A stretch of DNA of 64,000 nucleotides from Methylobacterium radiodurans. Its GTDB lineage: Bacteria; Pseudomonadota; Alphaproteobacteria; Rhizobiales; Beijerinckiaceae. How positions within the stretch are numbered: position 1 is the first letter of the stretch; each line of letters opens with the position of its first letter. The notes below the pieces were generated by a model, which saw only the letters and a list, made by a program, of their open reading frames with translations, did no database searches and was not told the origin of the DNA. Shown in pieces: positions 33,505 to 43,379 of this stretch. The stretch is from the NCBI RefSeq assembly GCF_003173735.1, contig NZ_CP029551.1, positions 3,310,001-3,374,000 of the forward strand. Reading direction: 5' to 3'. Made by a program: the position numbers and the translations under genes.

Positions 33505-35379
33505 TCAGGCGGGCGCCTTCCGGCCCGGGTGCAGCAGCCCGCTGCGGGAGCTTCGGGCGAGCCCGTGCTCGGTCTTGTTCCAGCGGTTGGGTGCCCGCAC
33601 CAGCTCGAACACGGCGAGCCAGGCCGCGAGGCTGACGCAGCAGAAGTAGATCGGCATCAAGGGCACCCAGACGATCAGGTCGAGCCAGCCGCGTCGGACG
33701 CAGCCGAGCGCCGCGGGCAGCATCAGGGCGAAGAACCCGGCCACGAAGAGCAACATGGAGAGACCCTGCGGCAGACGCGCCAGCAGGGTCGGCGCCTCCG
33801 GCTGCGCGCGCAGGAACAGGTCGTAGGTCGTCAGCACGAGGTAGAGCGGGTAGACCAGCGCGGAGAGCACGGCGCCGGGCACCAGCGCCAGAGCCGTCAG
33901 CCCCCGCACCGGGCCGAGCCGGCGGAGCGTCTCCAGCGGCGCTCGTCCGTGCGTCAGGCTGGTCTGGAGGAAGCCCTTGATCCAGCGCACCCGCTGATGG
34001 AGCCAGGCCCGCCCGCGCACCGGCGCCTCCTCGACGGTGCTGCTCGGCAGGTCGCCGACATCGTAGCCGGCGAGCGCGAGGCGGACGCCGAGATCGGCGT
34101 CCTCGGTGACGTTCCAGGCATCCCATCCGTGCAGCTCGCGCAGGATCCGCGTGCGAAAATGCGTCGAGGTGCCGCCGAGCGGCATCGGCAGGCGCCAGCG
34201 CGCGAGCGCCGGGTTCAGCACCCCGAACAGCCCGAGATATTCCAGCGTGAAGAAGCGGGCGAACCAGGAATCGCCCGGATTGTCGACGAGCAGCCGGCCC
34301 TGCAGCGCTGCCGTCCTGGCGGGGGAGCGCGCGAAGAGCGCGGCGGCGAGCCGGAGCTGGTTCTCCGCCGGGACGTCCTCGGCGTCGTAGACCACGAGCA
34401 GGCTGCCGCGGACGAGCGGCAGAGCCGCGTTGAGGGCCCGCGGCTTCGTCCGGGGCAGGCCCGGCGGCATCACCACCGTCTCGAACCGGGCCGGGAAAGG
34501 GTAGCGGGCGAGCGCCCGCGCGGTCTCTGTGTCGTCCGCCTCGATCAGGAACTTCACGTCGAGCTTCGAGCGCGGATAGTCGAGCCGGGCGAGCGCCCGG
34601 ACGAGGCGGTCCACCACCGCCGCCTCGCGGTACATCGCGATCATCACCGTGTAGGTGGGCAGCTCCGCATCCGTGAGCGGCCGCACGCGCCCCGCGATCA
34701 TCCCGGCCCCCAGGAAGGCGGCGCCGATCCGCAGGCCCGTCATCGCCAGGAACACGAGCTGCACCGCGACCGTCACGGCCAGCGCCAGCATCGGCGGCAG
34801 CGCGGCGAACAGGCAGAGCCCGGTGCAGGCGAGCAGGAAGAGGAACAGCAGCCAGCGGTTGGCCGGCTCGCGCCCGAAGGCCCAGTGGGGCGCCCGGCGC
34901 TGCAGGTTGTCCGCCGCGTAGGCCGCGATCTCGGGCCCGCGCGCCGCGAACACCGCCTCGCGCAGCCGCGTCGGCGTGGTGATCGCCGGCATGCCGCGCC
35001 GGTAGCCGGTCTCGAGGAGTTCAGCGACCTGCGGTCCGCGGGGCGCCAGGACGCAGGGCGCTGCGGCGCCCGTGGCGAGCGGCGCGAGCCCGGCCAGGAG
35101 GCTGTCGGGGTAGCGCAGGCCCGGGCCGAACGGGATCGCGCCGTCGAGGAAGGGGGCGCCGAGCGCCCGGGCGAGCGCGCGGTAGTACTCCTCCTCGGCG
35201 ATCCAGCCGGCATTGAGCATTGCGGTCGCCGCGTCGGTCCCGCTCGTCCGGGCGAACTCGGCGGCACGGGCGAGGTCGGCGGCGGGCACCCCCTCCCAGA
35301 GCAGGAAGGCGATCTCGGGCGGCAGGGCCGGCGCGTCGGCGGCGGGCTTGAGCAGGAGGCGCAGGAACGACACGGTCAC
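33505..35379 (-). CDS. Membrane GT2 glycosyltransferase with MshEN/GspE-type N-terminus
   Basis: A 624-residue processive-type glycosyltransferase. Residues about 15-110 resemble the MshEN/GspE N-terminal domain (ARTSGTDAATAMLNAGWIAEEEYYRALARAL), a cyclic-di-GMP-binding type region in some proteins. Two membrane helices follow near 195-240, then the GT2 catalytic core: YREAAVVDRL, VYDAEDVPAENQL (first Asp motif), WNVTEDADLGVRLA (TED) and HQRVRWIKGF (QxxRW), and three or four C-terminal helices. It probably makes an exopolysaccharide, with possible c-di-GMP control through the N-terminus; both are inferences. The GTG at 35379 has GGGAG upstream. Confidence 0.8.
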   Translation of the reverse strand: MTVSFLRLLLKPAADAPALPPEIAFLLWEGVPAADLARAAEFARTSGTDAATAMLNAGWIAEEEYYRALARALGAPFLDGAIPFGPGLRYPDSLLAGLAPLATGAAAPCVLAPRGPQVAELLETGYRRGMPAITTPTRLREAVFAARGPEIAAYAADNLQRRAPHWAFGREPANRWLLFLFLLACTGLCLFAALPPMLALAVTVAVQLVFLAMTGLRIGAAFLGAGMIAGRVRPLTDAELPTYTVMIAMYREAAVVDRLVRALARLDYPRSKLDVKFLIEADDTETARALARYPFPARFETVVMPPGLPRTKPRALNAALPLVRGSLLVVYDAEDVPAENQLRLAAALFARSPARTAALQGRLLVDNPGDSWFARFFTLEYLGLFGVLNPALARWRLPMPLGGTSTHFRTRILRELHGWDAWNVTEDADLGVRLALAGYDVGDLPSSTVEEAPVRGRAWLHQRVRWIKGFLQTSLTHGRAPLETLRRLGPVRGLTALALVPGAVLSALVYPLYLVLTTYDLFLRAQPEAPTLLARLPQGLSMLLFVAGFFALMLPAALGCVRRGWLDLIVWVPLMPIYFCCVSLAAWLAVFELVRAPNRWNKTEHGLARSSRSGLLHPGRKAPA

Positions 35380-35483
35380 CCGCTCCCGCGGCCCGCGGAA
35401 CGTGCTAGACAGGCGGGCGAGCCGAGCCGCCTGACCGGGGCCAGCGGACACTAGGACTGTTATCCCGTCAAGACGCGTCCGGC

Positions 35484-36341
35484 ATGATGGCACGATTTCG
35501 GCTGATCCTCGCGGCAATTCTGATCTGCGCGTCCGGTACGCAACAGATCCGGGCCGAGCCCACCTCCTCCGAGGTCGTGAAGATCCCAAACTTCTGGAAT
35601 CCGCGCGCGCGCGGCGAGCGGGTCGAGGCGCCCCAGACCGGCCGGCCGGTCCGCTTCCTCACCGACGACGAGTTCCCGCCGCTGCACTTCGCCGGGCCCG
35701 ACGGGGCGCCGACCGGCTTCTCGGTGGAGCTCGCCCGCGCCGTGTGCGAGCGCCTCGCGATCACCTGCACGGTGCAGGCGCGCCGCTTCGACACGCTGCT
35801 CGACGCCCTGAACGAGCGGCAGGGCGACGTGGTGGCGGCGGCGATCCCGCTGACCCCGACGCTCCGGGAAAAGTTCCTGGCGACGCGGCCCTATTTCCGC
35901 TGGCCCGCCCGCTTCGCCGCCCGCACGGGCGCGCCCCTGCCGCCGCCCTCACCCGAGGGGCTCGCGGGCCGGAGCGTGGGCGTGATCGCGGGCAGCGCCC
36001 ACGCGGCCTATCTCCGGGCCTTCTTCCCGAAGGCGCAGGTGAAGGACTTCACCGACCTCGCCGCCGCCGAGGGCGCGCTGAAGCGGGGCGAGACCGAGTA
36101 CCTGTTCGCGGACGGGGTCAACCTAGCCCTCTGGCTCGGTGGCCAGGAAGCGGCCGGGTGCTGCGCCTTCACGGGCGGCGACTACCTGGAGAACCGTTAT
36201 TTCGGGGAAGGGATCGGCCTCGTCACCCGCCAGGAGGACGCGGCGCTGTCCCGCGCCCTCGACGACGCGCTCCAGCGCCTGTGGGACGACGGCAAGTACG
36301 CGGAGCTGTACCTGCGCTTCTTCCCGGTCAGCCCGTTCTGA
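35484..36341 (+). CDS. Solute-binding protein, family 3
   Basis: A 285-residue periplasmic binding protein. The signal peptide is at residues 1-24 (LILAAILICASG, cleavage near IRAEP). The SBP_bac_3 domain shows VRFLTDDEFPPLHFAGPDGAPTGFSVELARAV, LNERQGDVVAAAIPLT and LAGRSVGVIAGSAHAAYL, and near the end CCAFTGGDYLENRYFGEGIGLV. These domains bind amino acids or small organic acids. No permease or ATPase gene is near, so the partner must be elsewhere or the protein acts as a sensor-type binder. Divergent from the glycosyltransferase, with 104 nt between the starts. Confidence 0.85.
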   Translation: MMARFRLILAAILICASGTQQIRAEPTSSEVVKIPNFWNPRARGERVEAPQTGRPVRFLTDDEFPPLHFAGPDGAPTGFSVELARAVCERLAITCTVQARRFDTLLDALNERQGDVVAAAIPLTPTLREKFLATRPYFRWPARFAARTGAPLPPPSPEGLAGRSVGVIAGSAHAAYLRAFFPKAQVKDFTDLAAAEGALKRGETEYLFADGVNLALWLGGQEAAGCCAFTGGDYLENRYFGEGIGLVTRQEDAALSRALDDALQRLWDDGKYAELYLRFFPVSPF

Positions 36342-36400
36342 TGAAGGCAGAAATCCCCTAACCTGCGCAACGAGCGGCTGGAGGCGAACGGGAATCGGTC

Positions 36401-36759
36401 ATGGCACCCACGAGCCGACTTGCGGAGATCCTCGCAGCGCGGAGCGGCGTCGGCGGGCGGAGATCCTGAGCGCCCGCTGCCTCGCGGCCCTCGGCGCGCT
36501 CGGTCAGCGCGCCTCCGTGATCGGCTCGCTCGCGACGGGCCGCTTCCGCCTGCACTCGGACATCGAGATCCTGGTCGAGAGTCCGGTCGGTCCGGCCGAG
36601 CGGGCGGAGGTGGAGCGCGCGCTGGCAAGCATCCTGCGGGGCACCGGCATCCCTTACGATCTGATCTTCGCCTGCGATCTCACGCAGGAGCAGCGGGAGG
36701 CTTTCGAGCATGATCGCGTCATCGCATCCCGCCTTCGCGAAGCTCGGACCGAAGCTTGA
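36401..36759 (+). pseudogene. MNT-domain nucleotidyltransferase (antitoxin-like), frameshifted
   Basis: The ATG at 36401 opens MAPTSRLAEILAAR, typical of the MNT family. At about 36440 one base is missing: restoring a G (CGG-GAG) joins it to ERRRRAEILSARCLAALG and then VIGSLATGRFRLHSDIEILV in the next frame, up to the stop at 36759. The repaired protein would be 119 aa. The catalytic pattern is GSx10DxE, where MntA-type enzymes have GSx10DxD. As given, translation from the ATG stops at 36469. It overlaps the start of the HEPN gene by 50 nt, the usual arrangement of MNT/HEPN pairs, in which the MNT protein adenylylates the HEPN toxin. Confidence 0.75.
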
Positions 36760-37224
36760 GCGTGCCGCGCGCGAGTTCCGGAACCTCGATACCTTTCCGG
36801 CGCAGTACGATGCGTTGCCGCCGGAGGCGGTCAACGCCTGGGGCCGCATGACGGCGACCGCCGGGGCCGTCCATAACGTCTACAACGGCATTGAGGACAC
36901 GCTGCTCAGCCTTGCCAACGACATCGACGGCACGGTCCCGACCGGCGAGACCTCGCATCAGGACCTGCTCGACCAGATGCGCGCCGCCGTCGTCGGTCTC
37001 AGACCACCGCTGCTGGACGACGCCCTCTACCTCTCGCTGACCGAGCTGAAGGGCTTCGGCGCCGGGTCCGGCACCGCTACGGGTTCGACCTCGATCCGGC
37101 CAGGACCGACGAAAGTCTTGCGCGGATGCGGGCGACCTTCCCGGCCTATGTCGTGGCCGTGCGTGCGTTGGAGCGCGCCCTCGCCGGTGATCCCGGTGTC
37201 CCATCCGGCGCAGCGCCGGCATGA
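36710..37224 (+). pseudogene. HepT-like HEPN ribonuclease (toxin-like), frameshifted in its active site
   Basis: From the ATG at 36710 the sequence matches HepT-like proteins: LERAAREFRNL, VHNVYNGIEDTLLSLANDIDG, DLLDQMRAAVVGLRPPLLDDAL, LTELKGF. At 37057-37060 one base is missing; with an extra C the frame continues RRRVRHRYGFDLDPARTDES and ends at a TGA at 37222. The restored RRRVRHRY is a perfect HEPN Rx4HxY motif, so the lesion falls on the first Arg of the catalytic motif. Unrepaired, the frame runs on to 37261 with unrelated Pro/Ser-rich residues. The toxin is therefore expected to be inactive. Confidence 0.78.
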
Positions 37225-37300
37225 GCCCCCCGCGTTGACCCGTCCGGCGCCCCTGCCTTAGTGAGGCGGGTTCTCGGCACATGCTGGAACGTACCGCTTC

Positions 37301-38992
37301 ATGCCCGCCCCGCTCACCCTCGACCCCGACCTGATCGAGGCCGCCGCGCACGCCGCCGCCTGGCCCTTCGAGGAGGCGCGCAAGCTCGTCGCGCGGCTGG
37401 AGCGCAAGCCCAAGTCGGAGATCCTCTTCGAGACGGGCTACGGCCCCTCGGGCCTGCCGCATATCGGCACCTTCGGCGAGGTCGCCCGCACCTCAATGGT
37501 GCGCCACGCCTTCCGGGTGCTGACGAAGGACGCGGTGCCGACCCGGCTCATCGCCTTCTCGGACGACATGGACGGCCTGCGCAAGGTGCCGGACAACGTG
37601 CCGAACCGCGAGCTGCTGCAGGGCGCGCTCAACCTGCCGCTCACGAAGGTGCCCGACCCCTTCGGGACGCACGACAGCTTCGGCGCGCACAACAACGCGG
37701 AGCTGCGCCGCTTCCTCGACGCCTTCGGCTTCGACTACGAGTTCCGCTCGGCGACGGAATGCTACCGCTCGGGCGCCTTCGACGCGACGCTCCTGCTGGT
37801 GGCCGAGCGCTACCAGGCGGTGATGGACATCATGCTGCCCTCGCTACGCGCCGAGCGCTCGGCGAGCTACTCGCCCTTCCTGCCGATCCACCCGGTGACC
37901 GGCCACGTGATGCAGGTGCCGATCGACCGCGTGGATGCCGCCACGGGCACGCTCGCCTGGCGCGACCCCGCGACCGGCGAGGCCTACGAGACCCCGCTGA
38001 CGGGCGGCCACGCCAAGCTGCAGTGGAAGCCCGATTGGGCGATGCGCTGGGTGGCCCTCGGCATCGACTACGAGATGGCCGGCAAGGACCTAATCGACTC
38101 GGTCAAGCTCTCGGGCCAGATCGCCCGCGCGCTCGGGGCCGAGCCGCCGGAAGGCTTCAACTACGAGCTCTTCCTCGACGAGCGCGGCCAGAAGATCTCG
38201 AAATCGAAGGGCAATGGGCTCACCATCGACGAGTGGCTCGCCTACGGCACGCCCGACTCGCTGGCGCTGTTCATGTACAACAAGCCGCGCGAGGCCAAGC
38301 GCCTGTTCTTCGACGTGATCCCGCGCCACGTCGACGAGTACCTGAACTTCCTCGACCGCTACCGGGGCCAGGACGCCAAGCTGCGGCTCGGCAACCCGGT
38401 CTGGCACCTGCACGCGGGCGCGCCGCCGGAGCCGGAGCGCGTCGAGGGCGGGGGCGTCAACTTCGCGATGCTGCTGAACCTCGCGGCGGTGGCCAACACC
38501 GAGGACAAGGCGGTGCTCTGGGGCTTCATCCGGCGCTACGCCCCCGGGATCGGGCCGGAGACGCACCCCTATCTCGACCGGCTGGTCGGGCACGCGCTCG
38601 CCTACTTCCGGGACTTCGTGCGCCCGGCCAAGACCTACCGCGAGCCGACCCCGGAGGAGCGGGCGGCGCTGGAGGATTTGGCGGAGACGCTGGCACCGCA
38701 TGCCGGCTCGACCGATCCGGAGGCCTTGCAGGCGGTGGTCTACGAGGTCGGGCGGCGCCACTTCCCTGACCTCTCCGGCAAGGCCAAGAGCCCGGACGGG
38801 CGGCCGGGCGTCTCGCAGGCGTGGTTCGGTACGATCTACAACGTGCTGTTCGGCGAGGCGCGCGGGCCCCGCTTCGGCTCCTTCGTGGCGCTCTACGGCG
38901 TCGAGGAGACCCGCGCCCTGATCGCCGAGGCGCTCTCGGGCGGGCTGATCGCGGGGCACACCGCCTTTACGGCGGGACGGACGGCGGCCTGA
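37301..38992 (+). CDS. lysK: Lysyl-tRNA synthetase, class I
   Basis: Charges tRNA-Lys with lysine. The 563 residues belong to the archaeal-type class I enzyme, not to the class II LysS of most bacteria. The class I signatures are [10 protein letters not shown] (HIGH-like) near residue 51 and [10 protein letters not shown] (KMSKS) near residue 299. Class I LysRS is the normal lysine enzyme of most alphaproteobacteria, so it is probably the only one in this organism. The ATG at 37301 lies 76 nt after the broken HEPN gene. Confidence 0.96.
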   Translation: MPAPLTLDPDLIEAAAHAAAWPFEEARKLVARLERKPKSEILFETGYGPSGLPHIGTFGEVARTSMVRHAFRVLTKDAVPTRLIAFSDDMDGLRKVPDNVPNRELLQGALNLPLTKVPDPFGTHDSFGAHNNAELRRFLDAFGFDYEFRSATECYRSGAFDATLLLVAERYQAVMDIMLPSLRAERSASYSPFLPIHPVTGHVMQVPIDRVDAATGTLAWRDPATGEAYETPLTGGHAKLQWKPDWAMRWVALGIDYEMAGKDLIDSVKLSGQIARALGAEPPEGFNYELFLDERGQKISKSKGNGLTIDEWLAYGTPDSLALFMYNKPREAKRLFFDVIPRHVDEYLNFLDRYRGQDAKLRLGNPVWHLHAGAPPEPERVEGGGVNFAMLLNLAAVANTEDKAVLWGFIRRYAPGIGPETHPYLDRLVGHALAYFRDFVRPAKTYREPTPEERAALEDLAETLAPHAGSTDPEALQAVVYEVGRRHFPDLSGKAKSPDGRPGVSQAWFGTIYNVLFGEARGPRFGSFVALYGVEETRALIAEALSGGLIAGHTAFTAGRTAA

Positions 38993-39523
38993 GGCTGTTT
39001 CCGGCCGGTCACGTCGGCTGCGGCGGGTTCCCGCTCCCAGGGGTCCACCGGATCCACACGTCCGCTCCTGATCCCAGCGAGGGCCGGCGGGTTTGGATCA
39101 AGCCAGAACTGCGCTGCGCGCCCTCTCCCGTGCGGATTGCTCCTCGGGAAGTGCGTGGCGGCTTGCGCAAGCTTGGAAGATTGGCAGCGGTGGGCCGGAT
39201 GCGGTTCGCGCCGGGATCCGGTACGCGGCCGCGGGCCGGGTCCTGACGCTCGGGCCGCCCCGAGCCGGCAGGCCCGGTACAGCTTGTAAACGCCACAAAG
39301 GCCGGACGATCGCCGGTGCTGGCCACCCGCGAATGGCAGCACACGCGGCCCAGGCCACAGACCTCTCACCCGCGTAGAGCAAGCCAAGCAGGAGCCAGGA
39401 CCCGCTCAAACCTTCGCCGAGCAATCCGCACGCGCGAGAGAACCCGCGTCTCCTCCGGGCCGTATCCGGAGGAGGCAGGAAACAGAGCATCGTCGATGAG
39501 AGGGACAGCGCGTCCCGCTCACC
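38993..39523. other. 530-nt intergenic region with a distant inverted repeat
   Basis: No gene is recognised between the convergent lysK and cysI. Two copies of a sequence with an identical 14-nt core, CGTGCGGATTGCTC, lie in opposite orientation, at about 39123-39147 and (as complement) 39415-39440, roughly 270 nt apart. This resembles the ends of a small inserted element, but no transposase or target duplication is seen. A short hairpin-type sequence TCCTCCGGGCCGTATCCGGAGGA follows at about 39450. Confidence 0.5.
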
Positions 39524-41353
39524 TCAGGCGGCGGGCTTCAGTGCCCCGATCCGCGCGTGGAAGTCCGGACCGTTGCCGGTCTTGGCCACGTGGCCGGCGC
39601 GGATGACGAAGTCGCCGAAATGCTCGCCCGGCTGCCGGTGCCGGGCGTAGTCGGCGAAGAGCGGGTCGAGGATGCCGCGGATCTCCGAGGCCTGGACGTC
39701 CTCGCGGTAGAGCTTGCTCAGCCGCGACCCGTCGAAGGCGGCGCCGAGATAGAGGTGGTAGCGCTCGGGACCGCGGCCGACGAGGCCGATCTCGGCGATG
39801 AAGGGCCGGGCGCAGCCGTTCGGGCAGCCGGTCGAGCGGATCGTGATCTCCTCGTCCTGCAAGCCGTGGCTCGCCAGGCTCTCCTCCAGCTCGGAGATGA
39901 GATCCGGCAGGTAGCGCTCACTCTCGGCGAGCGCGAGGCCGCAGGTCGGCAGCGCCACGCAGGCGATCGAGCTGCGCCGCAGCGCCCCGGCGCCGTTGGT
40001 CAGGCCGTACTCGGCCACCAGCGCGTCGATCTCGGCGCGCTTCTCCGCCGGCACGTTGGCGACGATCACGTTCTGGTTGCCCGTGAGGCGGAAATCGCCC
40101 TCGTGCACCTCGGCGATGCGGCGGAAGCCGGTGAGGAATTGCGGCCCGCCCTCGACGTCCTTGATCCGGCCGGAGGGCACGTAGAGCGTAAGGTGGTGGC
40201 GCCCGTCCTCGCCCTCGACCCAGCCGTAGCGGTCGCCGTTGCCCGTGAACGTGAAGGGCTTCGGGTCGGCGAGCGGCTTGCCGACGCGCTTCTCCACCTC
40301 GGCCCGGAAGGCTTTGAGGCCGTAGCGCTCGATCGTGTACTTGAGGCGGGCGTTCTTGCGGACCTTGCGGTTGCCCCAGTCGCGCTGCACCGTCATCACG
40401 GCTTCCGCCGCCTTCAGGGCGTCCTCGGGCTTGACGAAGCACATCACGTCGGCGGTGCGCGGGAAGGTGTCGGTCTCGCCGTGGGTCATGCCCATGCCGC
40501 CGCCGACCGTCACGTTCCAGCCCGTGAGCTTGTTCTTCTTGTCGAGGATCGCGATGAAGCCGAGGTCGTGGGCGAAGATGTCGACCTCGTTCGAGGGCGG
40601 CACGGCGACGACCGTCTTGAACTTCCTGGGCAGGTAGGTCCGGCCGTAGACCGGCTCGATCTCGGCCGCCTCCTCGCCGCCGACCACGCGCTCGCCGTCG
40701 AGCCAGATCTCGCGCCACGCGCTGGTCTTCGGCAGCAGCGTGTCCGAGATGTCCTTGGCGAGCTGGTAGGCCGCCTTGTGGGCACCGGTCTGGGCCGGGT
40801 TCGTCGCCGCCATCACGTTGCGGTTGACGTCGCCGCAGGCCGCGATCGTGTCGAGGAGCGCCGCGTCGATGGCCGCCATCGTGCGCTTCAGGTTCGACTT
40901 GATGACGCCGTGGTACTGGAAGGTCTGGCGCGTGGTGGCGCGCAGCGCGTTGCCCGCGTAGGTGCGCGCGATGTCGTCGAGGATCAGCCACTGCTTCGGC
41001 GTCACCACGCCGCCCGCGATGCGCAGGCGGATCATGAAGCTGTAGGCCTTGTCGAGCTTCTTCTTGGTGCGCTCGGCCCGGATGTCGCGATCGTCCTGCA
41101 GGTACATCCCGTGGAACTTCACGAGCTGCCCGTCATCGTCCGAGATCGCCCCGGTGGCGTGCTTCAGCAGGCCGTCGGCGAGCGTGCCGCGAAGATAGCC
41201 GCTGGCGATCTTGATGTGCTCGTTGGCCGAGAGCTGGGCCGCGCGCGCGGCTTCCGCGTCGGTGATCGGCCGCTCGGTCGGGGGCGTCTCGTAGGTGCGC
41301 TCGGCCGGAGTTTCGACCGGGGCGTCGGCGTCGCGGGGGCTGTGGTCGTCCAT
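39524..41353 (-). CDS. cysI: Assimilatory sulfite reductase, haemoprotein subunit
   Basis: Reduces sulfite to sulfide with six electrons. The 609 residues contain both nitrite/sulfite reductase ferredoxin-like halves and the siroheme/4Fe-4S cysteines: CVALPTC and, 40 residues on, CPNGC. Siroheme-binding basic segments are present (LRATTRQTFQYHGV, and GDVNRNVMA near residue 173). The ATG at 41353 is clear. Together with cysJ, transcribed just upstream on the same strand, it forms the NADPH sulfite reductase. Some alphaproteobacterial relatives use ferredoxin; the neighbouring flavoprotein favours NADPH. Confidence 0.92.
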   Translation of the reverse strand: MDDHSPRDADAPVETPAERTYETPPTERPITDAEAARAAQLSANEHIKIASGYLRGTLADGLLKHATGAISDDDGQLVKFHGMYLQDDRDIRAERTKKKLDKAYSFMIRLRIAGGVVTPKQWLILDDIARTYAGNALRATTRQTFQYHGVIKSNLKRTMAAIDAALLDTIAACGDVNRNVMAATNPAQTGAHKAAYQLAKDISDTLLPKTSAWREIWLDGERVVGGEEAAEIEPVYGRTYLPRKFKTVVAVPPSNEVDIFAHDLGFIAILDKKNKLTGWNVTVGGGMGMTHGETDTFPRTADVMCFVKPEDALKAAEAVMTVQRDWGNRKVRKNARLKYTIERYGLKAFRAEVEKRVGKPLADPKPFTFTGNGDRYGWVEGEDGRHHLTLYVPSGRIKDVEGGPQFLTGFRRIAEVHEGDFRLTGNQNVIVANVPAEKRAEIDALVAEYGLTNGAGALRRSSIACVALPTCGLALAESERYLPDLISELEESLASHGLQDEEITIRSTGCPNGCARPFIAEIGLVGRGPERYHLYLGAAFDGSRLSKLYREDVQASEIRGILDPLFADYARHRQPGEHFGDFVIRAGHVAKTGNGPDFHARIGALKPAA

Positions 41354-41502
41354 GGAACGAATCCAATATCGTCGAAAGCGTAAGTCTCTCCCTCGCCGGG
41401 GCCTCGAGGCCGCGGGGCAGAGAGAGCGTGAGGCTTGGTGTCCGGGAGGCTGCCTCCCGCCCCGGTCCGGGGTTGCTCGCCCTCCGGGCGAGCGTCAGGT
41501 CC

Positions 41503-43269
41503 CTAGTACACGTCCTGCTGGTAGCGGTGGCCGCGCTCCAGGGCCGCGACCTGCGCCTCGGCGTCGGCCGGGCTCAGGCCCTTGGCGGTCTCGTAGGCCT
41601 TCACCACCGCGGCCCGCACGTCGCGCGCCATGTTCTTGGCGTCGCCGCAGACGTACAGATGGGCGCCGCCGTCGAGCCATGAGACCAACTCGGCGGCGTT
41701 CTGGGTGATCCGGTCCTGCACGTAGATCTTCTCGGGCTGGTCGCGCGAGAAGGCCACGTCGATCTTGGTCAGCGAACCGTCCTCCAGAGCCTCCTGCCAC
41801 TCCAGCTGGTAGAGGAAGTCGTGGGTGAACTGGCGGTCGCCGAAGAACAGCCAGGACCGGCCGGGAGCCTCCGTCGCGCGGCGCTCCTGCACGAAGGCGC
41901 GGAAGGGCGCCACGCCAGTGCCGGGCCCGACCATGATGATGTCGGTGGCGGGATCCTGCGGCAAGCGGAAATGGCGGTTCGGCTTCAGCCGCACCCGCAG
42001 CTTGGCGCCGTCGCGGATGCGGTCGGCCACGTGCACCGAGGTGACGCCGGAGCGGGCGCGCCCGTGGGTCTCGTAGCGCACGGCGGCGATCGTCAGGTGG
42101 ACCTCGTCACCCACCTCCTTGCGCGAGGAGGCGATCGAGTAGGCCCGCGGCGGCAGCGGACGGGTGATGGCGTTGAGGTGCTCGCCGGTGAGCTTGGCCG
42201 GGTAGGTCTCGATCAGGTCGATGAGCTGACGGCCCTCGATCCAGGCGCGCGCCTCGCCGCTCTCGACGAGCTTGCGCGCCTCCTCGTGGCCCGTCGCTTT
42301 GACGAAGCGCTCGATCGTGGCGGCCGAGAGGGTGGTGATGTCGCGCTCGGCGATGAGCGCCTTGCGCAGGGCCTCGTCGCCCTCAAGCTCCGCAGCCTTG
42401 AGGATCTCTTCCACGAGTTGCGGGTCGTTCTCGGGGTAGATCTCCAGCGAATCGCCCGGCTCGTAGGCCGGCGCGCCGTCCTCGAAGGCCAGCGCGAGGT
42501 GGATCGTCTCCTTGTCGGAGCGCGAGGAGTTGAGGTTCACGTGCTCGACGACCTCGACCACGTGGGGCTCGCGGCTGGGCTCGGCATCCTCGTCCTCGGC
42601 CCCGGCCGCGCGAGCGAAATCGACCGCCACCACGTTGTCGGCGGGCGCGGGCGCGAGCGCCTTCAGCGTGGCCTTGATCCAGTCGGCGGCGGGCTTCTCG
42701 AAATCGAGATCGAGGTCGGCACGCTCCGCCGCGCGCTTGGCCCCCAGCGCCTCGAAGCGGGCGTCGAGCGCCTTGCCGATGGCGCAGAACTCCGCGTAGC
42801 TCGTGTCGCCGAGCGCCAGCACCGCAAATGCCACGCCGTCGAGGCGGGGCGCCGCGTCACCCATCAGCTCGCCGTAGGCCCGCACGGCCCGGGCCGGCGG
42901 CTCGCCCTCGCCCCAGGTCGCGGCGATGGCCACGATCTTGCCGGCCTTCGGCAGGGTCGCGAGGTCGAGGTCAGCGAAATCCACCACCTTCGGCTTGAAG
43001 CCCTGCTTGCGCGCGAGCTTGCCCACGTCGCCCGCGAGCTTCTCCGAGTTGCCGGATTCGCTGGCGAACAGGATCGTCAGCGGCTCGGCGGCCTTCGGGG
43101 GAGCGGCCGGCACGGCGGCGGGCTGGCCGCCCGCGGCGTCGAGGCCCGCGAGGAACCCGGCGAGCCAAGCGCGCTGGATCGGCGTCGCGGCGCCGAGCAC
43201 CGCGTCGAGACTGGCGCGCTCGCTGTCGGCGAAGGGCGCGGTGCGGGGGAGTATGGCTTGGCGTGACAT
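41503..43269 (-). CDS. cysJ: NADPH-sulfite reductase flavoprotein subunit
   Basis: Passes electrons from NADPH through FAD and FMN to CysI. The 588 residues hold an N-terminal flavodoxin domain (ILFASESGNSEKLAGDV from about residue 66, WGEGEPPARA), a connecting and FAD-binding domain (PRAYSIASSRKE) and a C-terminal NAD(P) domain (MVGPGTGVAPFRAFVQER, YVCGDAKNMARDV, terminal aromatic DVY). The order is that of cytochrome P450 reductase-type diflavin proteins. Transcribed toward cysI, 149 nt apart. An ATG at 43269 is used. Confidence 0.92.
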   Translation of the reverse strand: MSRQAILPRTAPFADSERASLDAVLGAATPIQRAWLAGFLAGLDAAGGQPAAVPAAPPKAAEPLTILFASESGNSEKLAGDVGKLARKQGFKPKVVDFADLDLATLPKAGKIVAIAATWGEGEPPARAVRAYGELMGDAAPRLDGVAFAVLALGDTSYAEFCAIGKALDARFEALGAKRAAERADLDLDFEKPAADWIKATLKALAPAPADNVVAVDFARAAGAEDEDAEPSREPHVVEVVEHVNLNSSRSDKETIHLALAFEDGAPAYEPGDSLEIYPENDPQLVEEILKAAELEGDEALRKALIAERDITTLSAATIERFVKATGHEEARKLVESGEARAWIEGRQLIDLIETYPAKLTGEHLNAITRPLPPRAYSIASSRKEVGDEVHLTIAAVRYETHGRARSGVTSVHVADRIRDGAKLRVRLKPNRHFRLPQDPATDIIMVGPGTGVAPFRAFVQERRATEAPGRSWLFFGDRQFTHDFLYQLEWQEALEDGSLTKIDVAFSRDQPEKIYVQDRITQNAAELVSWLDGGAHLYVCGDAKNMARDVRAAVVKAYETAKGLSPADAEAQVAALERGHRYQQDVY

Positions 43270-43379
43270 CAGGGGACCATGTCGTCGTACACGAGGCTTC
43301 TGTCAACGGGGAACGTTCTTTTTACAGAACCGTGCCGGCGTAGAAAAAGCCGACTGTTGTTGCGGCGCAAAAGAAAAGA

